Positions 1 to 8,214 of a stretch of DNA of 48,839 bases are shown one piece after another. The stretch lies in contig DCVQ01000019.1 in NCBI GenBank assembly GCA_002328745.1, positions 28,561-77,399 of the forward strand. Direction: 5' to 3'. The notes beneath the pieces were generated by a model. The model did no database searches and was not told the origin of the DNA. It worked only from the letters and a program-made list of their open reading frames with translations. The stretch's first letter is position 1; the number at the start of each line of letters is the position of its first letter. The position numbers were made by a program, and so were the translations under genes. This stretch comes from Actinobacteria bacterium UBA2184. GTDB lineage: Bacteria; Actinomycetota; Coriobacteriia; Anaerosomatales; Anaerosomataceae.

Positions 1-2
1 CG

Positions 3-2141
3 ATCGGGTGTCCGGTCGCGGTCCCCTTGGGGTCGCGTCCGTGCGTGGGGTACGTGGTGGATATCGGCGGCCGGTCGGAGTACCAGGGGACCCTGCGCGA
101 GGTCGAGCAGGTCCTGGGCGTGCCGGTCTTCGACGAGGGCGCGCTTCAGGTGGCGCGGTGGGTGGCCGCCGAGTATGCGGCGCCCCTCTCGGAGGCGCTA
201 CGGCTGTTCCTGCCGCCCGGCGGTGCGCCGCGCATGGTTCGCGATGCGTCGGGAGGGTGGCGTCTGGAGGGCCGACAGATGGAGGCCGCCTCCGAGCGCC
301 TCGTGTTCCTCAGCGAGGGCGCGCGCCAGTTCACGCCGCGCTCCAACGCTTCGGTGCAACGCAGCGTCCTTGAGGCGCTCGCCGAAGGGCCCGTGACCAC
401 CGCCGAGCTTGCGGCCGAGATCACCGGCGCGGCGGCCGCGGTCAAGGCGCTGGAGAAGGCCGGGGCCGTCGAGACCGTCGAGAGACGGCGATATCGCCGC
501 CCGGACGGCGGAAGCGCGGTCGCGCCGCGTCACCCGCACACGCGCCAACAGGCTTCAGCGGTCGCAGCGATCGCCGAAGCGGTCGCGGAGGGCGAGGGCG
601 TCGTCCTGCTCGACGGCGTGACGGGCTCGGGCAAGACGGAGGTGTACCTCGCCGCCATCGAGGCGGTCCTCGCGGCCGGCCGCACCGCCATCGTCCTCGT
701 CCCGGAGATCTCGCTCACCCCGCAGACCGTCGGGCGCTTCCGCTCGCGCCTGGGCGATGACGTCGCGGTGATCCACAGCCGCCTGTCGGCCGGCGAACGC
801 TTCGACCAATGGCAGCTCGCTCTCGATGGCAGTGTCCGCGTCGTGGTGGGTGCCCGCTCCGCGCTGTTCGCCCCGCTCGGCAACCTCGGCCTGGTGGTGA
901 TCGACGAGGAGCACGAACCCTCGTACAAGCAGGCGCAGTCACCGCGCTATCACGCGCGCGAGGTGGCCGAGCAGCTCTGTCGCGACCGGGGTGCGGTCCT
1001 GGTGCTCGGCTCGGCCACGCCGAGCATGGAAGCCCGGGAGCGGGCGCTCGCCGGCACCTACCGTCACGTCCGCCTCACCGAGCGGGTGGGCGGTGGCACG
1101 CCTCCGACGGTTCACGTGGTGGACATGACGGCCGAGTTCGCCGAGGGCAACCGGTCGATGTACTCGCGCGCCCTTTCCGAGGCGCTGCGCGAGGTCGCCG
1201 AGCGCGGGGAGAAGGCGGTTCTCTTCCTGAATCGCCGGGGGTTCGCGTCGTTCCTCCTTTGCAGGGAGTGCGGATACGTGCCGGGCTGCGAGTCATGCAG
1301 CGTCTCGCTGACGTATCACGAGAAGTCGGGCAGCCTGGAGTGCCACCATTGCGGGGCGAGCGTCAAGGCCCCCGCAACGTGCCCGCGCTGCGACAGCCCG
1401 TACCTCCGACGATTCGGCGCGGGCACGGAGCGTGCCGAATCCGACCTCGCGGCGCTGATCCCCTCGCTGCCCATCGTTCGGATGGATGCGGACACCACCT
1501 CGCGCAAAGGGGGGCACGAAGCGGCGCTTGCGCGGTTCGAGTCGCTGGACCGGGGGGTGCTGCTCGGCACGCAGATGATCGCCAAAGGTCTCGACTATCC
1601 CGAGGTGACCCTGGTCGGCGTGCTGAACGCCGACACCAGCATGCACGTACCGGACTTCCGCGCGGCCGAGCGTACCTACCAGCTGCTCGAGCAGGTCGCC
1701 GGCAGGGCCGGACGCGGGCCGAAGGGCGGGCGCGTCATCGTGCAGACCTACTGGGCCGACCACCCCGCCGTGCGCGCGGTGGCGACCGGAGATGCCGGCG
1801 CGCTCTATGATGCCGAGCGCGCCGACCGGCAGGCGCTCCGGTTCCCGCCGTTCGCGCGAATAGCCAACGTGATCGTGAGCGGGCCCGATCAGGTTTCCGT
1901 CCGTGGGGCCGCGGAGGCGAGCGCGTCGTCGCTCTCGGCATCGATCCCCGAGGGATGGGAGATCGTCGGCCCCGCGGCCGCTCCGATCGCGCGGCTCAAG
2001 GGCAACTGGCGCTGGCACTTCGTCGTGAAGGCCCCGCTCTCGGCGCCGCTCGGCGCTCGCGTGGGGGCTGCGCTCGATGCGGTGCCGCTTGCCGACGGCC
2101 TTACGCGCATCGTCGATGTCGACCCTGTCGGAATGCTCTAG
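3..2141 (+). CDS. priA: Primosomal protein N' (PriA helicase), 5' end cut by window edge
   Basis: PriA is the 3'-to-5' DNA helicase that recognises stalled forks and reloads the replicative helicase. The reading frame is open from base 3. Residues before the first possible start (TTG at 27) read CPVAVPLGSRPCVGYVVD, the conserved PriA N-terminus, so the true start lies upstream of the window. The Walker A motif GVTGSGKTE is at about 604-630 and the DEEH box at about 904-915. Eight cysteines in four CxxC pairs between about 1260 and 1400 form the two zinc sites of the family. The C-terminal helicase lobe includes the QVAGRAGRG motif. About 712 residues are visible and E. coli PriA has 732, so little is missing. 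The next gene, def, starts 80 bp downstream, and priA-def-fmt-rsmB is a common order. Confidence 0.96.
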   Translation: MGCPVAVPLGSRPCVGYVVDIGGRSEYQGTLREVEQVLGVPVFDEGALQVARWVAAEYAAPLSEALRLFLPPGGAPRMVRDASGGWRLEGRQMEAASERLVFLSEGARQFTPRSNASVQRSVLEALAEGPVTTAELAAEITGAAAAVKALEKAGAVETVERRRYRRPDGGSAVAPRHPHTRQQASAVAAIAEAVAEGEGVVLLDGVTGSGKTEVYLAAIEAVLAAGRTAIVLVPEISLTPQTVGRFRSRLGDDVAVIHSRLSAGERFDQWQLALDGSVRVVVGARSALFAPLGNLGLVVIDEEHEPSYKQAQSPRYHAREVAEQLCRDRGAVLVLGSATPSMEARERALAGTYRHVRLTERVGGGTPPTVHVVDMTAEFAEGNRSMYSRALSEALREVAERGEKAVLFLNRRGFASFLLCRECGYVPGCESCSVSLTYHEKSGSLECHHCGASVKAPATCPRCDSPYLRRFGAGTERAESDLAALIPSLPIVRMDADTTSRKGGHEAALARFESLDRGVLLGTQMIAKGLDYPEVTLVGVLNADTSMHVPDFRAAERTYQLLEQVAGRAGRGPKGGRVIVQTYWADHPAVRAVATGDAGALYDAERADRQALRFPPFARIANVIVSGPDQVSVRGAAEASASSLSASIPEGWEIVGPAAAPIARLKGNWRWHFVVKAPLSAPLGARVGAALDAVPLADGLTRIVDVDPVGML

Positions 2142-2156
2142 CAGGCGGTGTAGAAT
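2128..2156 (+). promoter_or_regulatory. Possible promoter for def-fmt-rsmB
   Basis: A -10-like TAGAAT at 2151-2156, with TG directly before it, lies just after the priA stop. A poor -35-like TCGGAA sits 17 bp upstream at 2128-2133. A start site near 2163 would give a leader of about 60 nt for def. The -35 box is weak, so read-through from priA remains equally possible. Confidence 0.3.
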
Positions 2157-2221
2157 ATCCGCGGCACCGAAGTTGCTGCAGTGCGCGCCGCGTCCACGAG
2201 CCGATGCGAGGAACCGACCTG

Positions 2222-2707
2222 ATGGAAGTGTTGCACCACCCGAGCCCCGTGCTGAGAAGCCGCGCGCGCGAGATCGACCCTTCGGTCGATGACGATCTGC
2301 GCGAGCTCATACGCGCGATGGCGACGACCATGTACGACGAGAACGGCATCGGCCTTGCCGCGCCGCAGGTAGGCGTGGACAAGCGCGTGATCGTCTTCGA
2401 CGTGGACGACAACCTCGCCGCGCTCTGCAACCCGGTCATCACGGAACTCGGCGAAGAAGTCGTCGTCGAGGAAGAGGGGTGCCTGTCCGTTCCCGGCATC
2501 ATGGTGCCGGTGGAGCGGGCGAGACGCGTCGTCTGCTCCGGGCAGACGATCGAAGGCCGGGAGATCATGATCGAGGCCGAGGACCTCCTCGCGCGGGTTC
2601 TTCAGCACGAGATCGACCACCTCGATGGCATCATAATCCTCGATCGGGCTCCCGCCGAGAAGCGCAAGGAGCTCATCAAGGCGTACAACGAGGCGAACCG
2701 TCTTTAG
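2222..2707 (+). CDS. def: Peptide deformylase
   Basis: This metalloenzyme removes the formyl group from the N-terminal methionine of new proteins. All three family motifs are present: GIGLAAPQVG (residues 42-51), EGCLSVPG (86-93... with metal ligand Cys87) and QHEIDH (128-133, metal ligands His129 and His133, catalytic Glu130). The protein has 161 residues, normal for a bacterial deformylase. I chose ATG 2222 because AGGAA at 2209-2213 is well spaced from it and the protein then starts MEVLHHPSPVL, close to family members. ATG 2204 would add six residues. fmt, which supplies the formyl group this enzyme removes, begins 19 bp downstream. The two genes are probably co-transcribed. Confidence 0.97.
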   Translation: MEVLHHPSPVLRSRAREIDPSVDDDLRELIRAMATTMYDENGIGLAAPQVGVDKRVIVFDVDDNLAALCNPVITELGEEVVVEEEGCLSVPGIMVPVERARRVVCSGQTIEGREIMIEAEDLLARVLQHEIDHLDGIIILDRAPAEKRKELIKAYNEANRL

Positions 2708-2726
2708 GCACGCCGGGAGGGGTCGC

Positions 2727-3647
2727 ATGCGCGTGGTGTTCATGGGGACCCCCGAATTCGCGGTCCCATCGCTTCGCGCTCTCGCCGCACGCCACGAGGT
2801 GGTGCTGGTGGTCACGCGACCCGACCGCGCACGGGGGCGGGGCGCATCGGAGCGTCCGTCACCCGTGAAGGTCGTCGCCGAGGAGCTATCGTTCCCGATC
2901 CTCCAGCCCGACCGGCTCGCGGGCGAGGCAACCTCGGCAATCGCATCCCGAAGGCCGGATGTGGTGTGCGTCGCAGCGTTCGGCATGCTGCTGCCTCCGG
3001 AGACGCTCGCAGTCGCCAGGCACGGGTGCATCAACGTCCACGCGTCGCTTTTGCCCCGCTACCGCGGTGCCGCTCCCATCCAGCGCGCGATCCTCGCCGG
3101 CGATGAGGTCACCGGCGTGAGCATCATGCGCATGGAGGAGGGTCTGGACACCGGACCGTACGCGCTCCAGCGGAGCGTCCCGATCGGCGAGCGCTACGCA
3201 GCCGAGATCGAGGCGGACATCGCGCGCGAAGGGGCGGGGGCGTTGCTGGCCGTGCTCGATGCGCTCGAGACGGACAGCGTCCATTTCATCGCTCAGGACG
3301 AGACCTTCGCGACGCACGCCGCGAAGGTCACCAAGGACGACGTCGCGCTGTTGCCGGAGCTCTCGGCGACCGACGCGTTCAGGCGCGTGCGGGCATCGAC
3401 GCGGAGCGCGCCTGCCCGGGCGTGTCTCGGCGACCGCGAACTGACGATCGTGCGGGCGAGGCCGATGGCGCACACCATCGCGCCCGGTGCCGTGTGTCTC
3501 GAGGAGGGCGTGCCGGTCCTGGGATTCACCGACGGGGCGCTGGCGCTCGAGGTGGTGCGGCCTGCGGGGAAGGGCGATATGGCCGGATCCGCCTGGGCAC
3601 GGGGAGCGCGGCTGTCCGCCGATGCGTGCTGGCGGTGCACGCGATGA
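2727..3647 (+). CDS. fmt: Methionyl-tRNA formyltransferase
   Basis: Fmt transfers a formyl group from 10-formyl-tetrahydrofolate to Met-tRNA(fMet), marking the initiator tRNA. The N-terminus FMGTPEFAVPSL and the catalytic-core motif INVHASLLPRYRGAAP are typical of the family, with the Asn and His of the active site in the second one. At 306 residues it matches full-length Fmt with its C-terminal tRNA-binding domain. A GGGAGG-type ribosome site lies before ATG 2727. The stop overlaps the start of rsmB in an ATGA (3644-3647), so the two are likely translationally coupled. Confidence 0.97.
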   Translation: MRVVFMGTPEFAVPSLRALAARHEVVLVVTRPDRARGRGASERPSPVKVVAEELSFPILQPDRLAGEATSAIASRRPDVVCVAAFGMLLPPETLAVARHGCINVHASLLPRYRGAAPIQRAILAGDEVTGVSIMRMEEGLDTGPYALQRSVPIGERYAAEIEADIAREGAGALLAVLDALETDSVHFIAQDETFATHAAKVTKDDVALLPELSATDAFRRVRASTRSAPARACLGDRELTIVRARPMAHTIAPGAVCLEEGVPVLGFTDGALALEVVRPAGKGDMAGSAWARGARLSADACWRCTR

Positions 3648-4984
3648 CCCCCGCGCCGGCCCGGAAGCTCGCACTGAGAGCGCTCCAGCGGATCAGGCGC
3701 GACAGGGCGTTCTCCGGCGCGGTGCTCTCGGCCCTGCTGATGGAGGCACGACTGTCTGCCGCCGACGCCGCTCTCGCGACGCGGCTCGTCTACGGAGTTC
3801 TCTCGACTGAGGGCGTCCTGGATGAGGCGATCGCACGCCACGCGCGCGGTTCGCTCGAGCCTCCGGTGCGCGACGCTCTGAGGCTCGGCTCCTTCGAGCT
3901 GCTCTTCGCGCGGACCCCCGGCTATGCGGTCGTCGACCAGGCGGTGTCGGCCGTGCGCAGCGCGCGACCGCGGGCGGCCGGGCTCGCGAACGCGGTGCTG
4001 AGACGCATCGCCGAGGAGGCGCCGGACTTCCCCTGGGGCGACCCCGACACCGATCGCGATGCGCTTGCGCGCGCCACGGGCCACCCTCGGTGGATCGTCG
4101 ACGACATGATCGGGAGCCTGGGCGAGAAGCGCGCGCGGGAGGCGCTCGCTGCGGGCGTCGAGCCGGCACCGACCTACGTGCGGCTCGATCCGTTCATGTC
4201 CCCTGTGGAAGAGACGTTACGTGCGCTCGCTGCCGCCGAACCGGTCGGATGCGAAGTGGACCCCGACTGCTTCCGCCTCGGCGTACCCTCGGTCGCGTAC
4301 GGGTCGAGCGCGACCACGGGTTACTTCTCGATGGATGCCGCGTCCCAACTGGCGCCGCGAGCAGTGGGGCCGAGCGCCGGAGAGCGTGTGCTCGACGTGG
4401 GCGCGGGACGAGGCAACAAGACCGTGTGCCTCCAGGCGATAGCCGTGCGTCACGGCGGCCCGGCCGCCGTGACGGCCGTCGACCTGCACGAGAACAAGGC
4501 GGCGCGGCTGAGGTCGCGGCTCGCGGGATCCGGAGTGCCAGGCGTGGACGTCCTTGCGGGAGACGCGACCGACCTCGTGGGGCTCCTCGCAGACGCGCGC
4601 TTCGATGGCGTGCTGCTGGACGCCCCGTGCTCGGGCCTCGGCACTCTGCGGCGCTATCCCGAGAAGAGATGGCGGCTCGCGCCGACGGATCCCGCGCGTC
4701 TGGCCGAGGTGCAGCACGCCATGCTCGCCGCGGCCGCCGCGGTCGTGGGTGAGGGCGGACGGCTGGTGTATGCTACCTGCAGCACCACTCGGACCGAGAA
4801 TGGGGACGTGGTGCGGGGGTTCCTTGCGTCACCTGCAGGTCGGCGCTTCGCATTGGAGCCGCTCAGCCGGGCTATTCCGGCCGAATGGGAGCGGTTCGTG
4901 GATCCGGACGGGTGCTTCCAGTCCTGGCCCACGTCGGGAGGTCCCGACGGACACTACGTCGCGCTGCTACGCGCGGGGCGATGA
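3644..4984 (+). CDS. rsmB: 16S rRNA (cytosine-967-C5) methyltransferase RsmB/Sun
   Basis: RsmB methylates C967 of 16S rRNA using S-adenosylmethionine. An N-terminal NusB-like all-helical domain (about residues 1-140) is followed by the methyltransferase fold. The SAM-binding loop DVGAGRGNKT, the APCSGLGTLRR motif (Cys329, needed for product release) and the ATCSTTRTEN motif (Cys379, the nucleophile) are all visible. Its length of 446 residues is normal. The start ATG 3644 sits inside the fmt stop. GTG 3635 is an in-frame alternative. The gene closes the def-fmt-rsmB group seen in many bacteria. Confidence 0.95.
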   Translation: MTPAPARKLALRALQRIRRDRAFSGAVLSALLMEARLSAADAALATRLVYGVLSTEGVLDEAIARHARGSLEPPVRDALRLGSFELLFARTPGYAVVDQAVSAVRSARPRAAGLANAVLRRIAEEAPDFPWGDPDTDRDALARATGHPRWIVDDMIGSLGEKRAREALAAGVEPAPTYVRLDPFMSPVEETLRALAAAEPVGCEVDPDCFRLGVPSVAYGSSATTGYFSMDAASQLAPRAVGPSAGERVLDVGAGRGNKTVCLQAIAVRHGGPAAVTAVDLHENKAARLRSRLAGSGVPGVDVLAGDATDLVGLLADARFDGVLLDAPCSGLGTLRRYPEKRWRLAPTDPARLAEVQHAMLAAAAAVVGEGGRLVYATCSTTRTENGDVVRGFLASPAGRRFALEPLSRAIPAEWERFVDPDGCFQSWPTSGGPDGHYVALLRAGR

Positions 4985-5018
4985 TAGGCAGCACCGGTTG
5001 TCAGGCGAAGGAGGAGCG

Positions 5019-5984
5019 ATGCACACGACACGTATCGTCGAGATGCTGGAGGTCACCGAAGCCGCGGCGCTGGCTGCCGGGCGCTGGATGGGGAAGGGTG
5101 ACAAGACCGCGGCCGACCAAGCCGCCGTCGAAGCGATGCGCACCGCGTTCGACCGCATCGACATCTCGGGGAAGATCGTCATCGGCGAGGGAGAGCGCGA
5201 CGAGGCGCCGATGCTCTACATCGGCGAGACGGTCGGTGCCGGCGGCGAGGAGCTCGATATCGCGGTCGATCCTCTCGAGGGCACGAACCTGACCGCGTAC
5301 GGTCAACCCAACTCGCTCGCGGTGCTCGCATTCGGCCCCAAGGGGACGCTGCTCCACGCTCCCGATACGTACATGTGGAAGATCGCGACCGGTCCGGATG
5401 CCGCAGACGCCATCCACATCGACGCGAGTCCCACGGAGAACGTGCGCAATGTGGCGCGTGCGCTCAAGCGCAACGTGGAAGACATCGTCGTGTGCATCCT
5501 GGACCGTGACCGGCACAAGGACATGATCGCCGAGGTGCGCGCCGCGGGCGCTCGCATCCGTCTCATCTCCGACGGCGACGTGTTCGGCGCGGTTGCGACC
5601 GCCATCGACGGCACCGGCATCCACCTCTACATGGGAGCTGGCGGAGCCCCCGAGGGCGTGCTCGCGGCCGCTGCCATGCGGTGCATCGGCGGCGCGTTCA
5701 TGGGCCGTTTCGAATTCCGGAGTCCGGAAGAGCGGGCGCGCGCGGAAGCCATGAAGACGTGCGATCTCGATGGCGTGCTGACGATGGACTGCCTCGTGAA
5801 CACGGACGAGGCGGCGTTCATCGCGACCGGCGTGACCGACGGCGAGATGCTTCGCGGGGTGAAGTACTTCGGCCAGGGATCGCGCACGCACTCCATCGCC
5901 ACCGACAACAAGACGGGCACGATCCGCTTCATCGAGACCGTGCATCGCACGGGGAGCGAGACGTTCTGGGTGAGGCGGGACTAG
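5019..5984 (+). CDS. glpX: Class II fructose-1,6-bisphosphatase (GlpX)
   Basis: GlpX hydrolyses fructose-1,6-bisphosphate to fructose-6-phosphate, the committed step of gluconeogenesis. The metal and phosphate motif DPLEGTN is at residues 84-90, preceded by the GEGERDEAPML stretch typical of class II enzymes. At 321 residues it is full length. ATG 5019 has a strong AAGGAGG site at 5008-5014. The gene starts 34 bp after rsmB and may be read from the same transcript. Actinomycetota commonly rely on a class II rather than a class I bisphosphatase. Confidence 0.96.
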   Translation: MHTTRIVEMLEVTEAAALAAGRWMGKGDKTAADQAAVEAMRTAFDRIDISGKIVIGEGERDEAPMLYIGETVGAGGEELDIAVDPLEGTNLTAYGQPNSLAVLAFGPKGTLLHAPDTYMWKIATGPDAADAIHIDASPTENVRNVARALKRNVEDIVVCILDRDRHKDMIAEVRAAGARIRLISDGDVFGAVATAIDGTGIHLYMGAGGAPEGVLAAAAMRCIGGAFMGRFEFRSPEERARAEAMKTCDLDGVLTMDCLVNTDEAAFIATGVTDGEMLRGVKYFGQGSRTHSIATDNKTGTIRFIETVHRTGSETFWVRRD

Positions 5985-5996
5985 GGAAGCCGCGCG

Positions 5997-6269
5997 CTAG
6001 TCGCTCGCGGGACATGAGGCGCACGCGCCTGAGTCGGCGGCTTTCGTGCAGCTGCCGGCGTCCGATGCGGGCGCGGCGTCCGCGGCCGGGCGCGGTCGGT
6101 AGTCGGTGTTGTGGAACCCCGACCCCTTGAAGACGACTCCCACGGGCGTGTAGAGGCGCTTCGCGCCGGCGCCGCACTCAGGGCACGCGACATCAGCGGT
6201 CTCGCCGAAGCGACGAGTCACCTCGAAAACGGCATGGCACGTGCTGCAGCGGTAGTCGTACGCGGGCAT
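5997..6269 (-). CDS. FmdB-family zinc-ribbon protein
   Basis: This 90-residue protein starts MPAYDYRCSTCHAVFEV and has a second CPECG pair near residue 34. That is the CxxC-CxxC zinc ribbon of the FmdB/CxxC_CxxC_SSSS regulatory family. The family was named from a regulator beside formamidase genes, but most members have no known role. The C-terminal 35 residues are Ala/Asp-rich and contain three further cysteines (SCTK, ACASC). GGAGGA lies a few bases before the ATG on this strand. The gene converges on glpX, with 12 bp between the stops, and diverges from the M23 hydrolase gene. Function here is unknown. Confidence 0.85.
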   Translation of the reverse strand: MPAYDYRCSTCHAVFEVTRRFGETADVACPECGAGAKRLYTPVGVVFKGSGFHNTDYRPRPAADAAPASDAGSCTKAADSGACASCPASD

Positions 6270-6304
6270 CGTTCCTCCGTGGGCAAGAGGGCTTGCAGAC
6301 GTGC

Positions 6305-6334
6305 AGTGTACCGGCCGTTGCGGCCGACCCGCAA
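6305..6334 (-). promoter_or_regulatory. Candidate promoter for the FmdB-like gene
   Basis: On the minus strand TTGCGG (6334-6329) and TACACT (6310-6305) are separated by 18 bp. Transcription would start near 6298, about 30 nt before the ATG. It lies back to back with the hydrolase promoter. The match is moderate and based on eye alone. Confidence 0.4.
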
Positions 6335-6343
6335 CCTGCGCCC

Positions 6344-6373
6344 TTGGTCGGGCGTTTGCATTTCGTGTAAACT
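6344..6373 (+). promoter_or_regulatory. Candidate promoter for the M23 hydrolase gene
   Basis: TTGGTC (6344-6349) and TAAACT (6368-6373) are 18 bp apart, and the -10 box is directly preceded by TG. Transcription would start near 6380 and give a leader of about 30 nt before ATG 6409. Confidence 0.45.
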
Positions 6374-6408
6374 GTCACGATGTTGTCCTCGATTCGAGTG
6401 GAGTGATC

Positions 6409-7425
6409 ATGCGGAAGTTCCCGACGCGGACGCTCCTGGTGCTGGCCACCGTGTTCATGTTCTCGATCGTCGGCGCTGCGTTCGGTGCCGAGACCGAGGT
6501 GCAGAAACTCCAGAACCAGATCCGCGCCCTTCAAGACGAAGTGAAGAAGGCTGGCGACGCGTATTCAGCAGCGTACTGGGCCCTCGACGCGACGCGCGTC
6601 GAGATCGCCGAGATCGACCGTCAGATCGCCGCCGAGGAGTCGGAGCTCGCATCGGCGAGTGCGCTGCTCGGCGAGCGCGTCGCCGAGATGTACCGCAGCG
6701 GCAGTGCGGAGTACCTAAGGATCCTGCTGTCATCAGATGACCTGAACGATGTCTTCATGCGCCTGGAGTTCATGGAGCGTGTGAGTTCGCAGGACGCCCA
6801 GGTCATCGAGGACATCAAGCGCATCCGGGCCGACCTGACCGCCAAGCGGGCGGGCCTCGAGGAGCTGCGCCTGAGGCAGAACGAAGAGGCCGAGCGGCTC
6901 AAGGCGGATGCCGATCGCATCGAGGCTGAGCTCAAGGCCCAGCAGACGGAGTACGATCGCCTCCAGCGCCAGCTTGCGGCCGCCATCGCCGCCGAGAAGG
7001 CGCGCACCGGCAGCACGTCGGCGCGCGTGGGTCCCAACGGGATGGTCTTCCCGGTGAACGGTCCGCATTACTACCAGGACACCTGGGGTGCTGCGCGCTC
7101 GGGCGGCCGGACGCATAAGGGCACCGACATCATGGCCAAGGAAGGCGTCCCGTGCGTGGCCGTGCTCTCGGGTACCGTGCGCGCCAAGTCCAACAGCCTC
7201 GGCGGCCTGACCATCTGGCTCACGGCCGACAACGGCTGGGCGTTCTACTACGCTCACCTCAGCAGGTACCAGGTCACTTCCGGTCGCGTGCAGGCCGGCC
7301 AGGTGATCGGGTACGTCGGGAGCACCGGCAACGCCTCGGCGAGCGCGCCTCATCTCCACTTCGAGATCCATCCGAATGGCGGTGCGGCGGTCAACCCGTA
7401 TCCGTACCTGCGCCAGATGCAGTAA
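6409..7425 (+). CDS. Secreted M23-family peptidoglycan hydrolase with coiled coil (EnvC/murein hydrolase activator type)
   Basis: This is a predicted exported endopeptidase or amidase activator acting on the cell wall. Residues 1-26 form a signal peptide (basic start, hydrophobic core, cut near GAAFGA). Residues 28-210 are a long charged coiled coil. The C-terminal 110 residues are an M23/LytM domain. The zinc ligands are present: His236 and Asp240 in HKGTD, and HLH at 315-317. Because the full HxxxD and HxH set is kept, it is probably an active enzyme, unlike the degenerate EnvC of E. coli. GGAG at 6400-6403 supports ATG 6409. The gene is monocistronic, with its own promoter and a hairpin just after the stop. 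Confidence 0.92.
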   Translation: MRKFPTRTLLVLATVFMFSIVGAAFGAETEVQKLQNQIRALQDEVKKAGDAYSAAYWALDATRVEIAEIDRQIAAEESELASASALLGERVAEMYRSGSAEYLRILLSSDDLNDVFMRLEFMERVSSQDAQVIEDIKRIRADLTAKRAGLEELRLRQNEEAERLKADADRIEAELKAQQTEYDRLQRQLAAAIAAEKARTGSTSARVGPNGMVFPVNGPHYYQDTWGAARSGGRTHKGTDIMAKEGVPCVAVLSGTVRAKSNSLGGLTIWLTADNGWAFYYAHLSRYQVTSGRVQAGQVIGYVGSTGNASASAPHLHFEIHPNGGAAVNPYPYLRQMQ

Positions 7426-7436
7426 TCGGCATTGCC

Positions 7437-7466
7437 GTCCCCATGCTCCTGTGCGAGCATGGGGAC
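7437..7466 (+). terminator. Hairpin terminator after the M23 gene
   Basis: A perfect 12-bp inverted repeat (GTCCCCATGCTC / GAGCATGGGGAC, 6-nt loop) follows the hydrolase stop by 11 bp. The T-rich tail is short (GTTCTAC). It separates the hydrolase transcript from the thiamine riboswitch. Confidence 0.65.
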
Positions 7467-7469
7467 GTT

Positions 7470-7569
7470 CTACCGTTTCGGGAGCTGCCTTGTAGCGGCT
7501 GAGAGGCGACGTGGATTGTCGCGACCGAATGACTGGGCCGGTAATGCGGGCCAGCAAGGCGGGAGGTGG
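7470..7569 (+). promoter_or_regulatory. TPP riboswitch (THI element) upstream of thiT-thiN
   Basis: The aptamer core CGGGAGC at 7479-7485 and GGCTGAGAGG at 7497-7506 match the conserved pyrimidine-sensing arm of thiamine pyrophosphate riboswitches. The second arm is represented by GACCG at 7523-7527, GGTAATGC at 7540-7547 and CAGCAAGG near 7552-7559, which is more diverged from the usual consensus. CTACC (7470-7474) can pair with GGTGG (7565-7569) to close helix P1. The genes downstream are a thiamine transporter and thiamine pyrophosphokinase, which fits control by TPP. An OFF switch is expected from the family. Confidence 0.82.
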
Positions 7570-7638
7570 AGCCGCATGCTCCACCCATCAGTTGCGGCAT
7601 CTCCCTTTCCAGACGGCACATATGTGCCAGGAGAGGAG
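7565..7638 (+). promoter_or_regulatory. Expression platform of the TPP riboswitch
   Basis: GGTGGAGC (7565-7572) forms a perfect 8-bp hairpin with GCTCCACC (7578-7585) and shares bases with the P1 helix, so the two structures exclude each other. Further on, TCTCC (7600-7604) can pair with GGAGA (7630-7634) inside the ribosome site AGGAGAGGAG (7629-7638), across a palindrome GGCACATATGTGCC (7615-7628). With no T-tract visible, control at translation initiation is more likely than termination. This is inference from base pairing. Confidence 0.5.
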
Positions 7639-7644
7639 TGCCTG

Positions 7645-8214
7645 ATGAACGCACGTCGGATCCGGAGCGCGGCGGAGATCGGACTCACGATCGCGCTGGC
7701 CGCAGTCCTCCACCTCGTAGCGGTGTGGCAGATGCCGCAGGGGGGCAGCTACTCGCTCGCGATGCTGCCGCTGTTCGTGCTCGCTCTCATGCGAGGAGTC
7801 GGACCGGGTATGACGGCCGGCGCCCTGTACGGCCTGCTCGATCTGGCCATGAAGCCGTACATCTACCATCCCGTGCAGGTCGTGCTCGACTACCCGCTGG
7901 CGTATGCGCTCGTCGGTCTCGCCGGGCTGCTGTCCGTCCGGTGGCGGCGGCTCCATGCCGCCGATCGGCCGACGGCGGGGGTGTGGACGGCGGTAGTGCC
8001 GGGCATCATCGTGGGGGCCCTCGGCCGCTATGCCGCCCACGTGGCTTCCGGAGTGATCTTCTTCTCGAGCTACGCGCTTGAGCTTGGCGAGGCGCCACTG
8101 TGGTACTCGCTCGTCTACAACAGCTTCGTGCTCCTGTCGGCGGTCGCCTGCGCGTTCGCCGTGGTGGCGGTGCTTCCGCCGCTGCAGTCCGCCTTCGGGG
8201 TGCGAGAACGATGA
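7645..8214 (+). CDS. thiT: Thiamine transporter substrate-binding subunit (ThiT, ECF S component)
   Basis: ThiT is the membrane S component that binds thiamine and docks on the shared ECF module (EcfA, EcfA' and EcfT, not in this window). The 189-residue protein is very hydrophobic with about six membrane segments. It carries the ThiT-type stretch ALYGLLDLAMKPYIYHPVQV, followed by the DYPLAYALVG segment. ATG 7645 follows a strong AGGAGAGGAG site. A TPP riboswitch precedes it, and thiN overlaps its stop by an ATGA, which strongly supports thiamine as the substrate. Confidence 0.92.
   Translation: MNARRIRSAAEIGLTIALAAVLHLVAVWQMPQGGSYSLAMLPLFVLALMRGVGPGMTAGALYGLLDLAMKPYIYHPVQVVLDYPLAYALVGLAGLLSVRWRRLHAADRPTAGVWTAVVPGIIVGALGRYAAHVASGVIFFSSYALELGEAPLWYSLVYNSFVLLSAVACAFAVVAVLPPLQSAFGVRER

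Noticed and set aside
27..29. TTG as the priA start codon
   Set aside because: Conserved PriA residues continue in frame upstream to base 3, so the gene is simply cut by the window edge.
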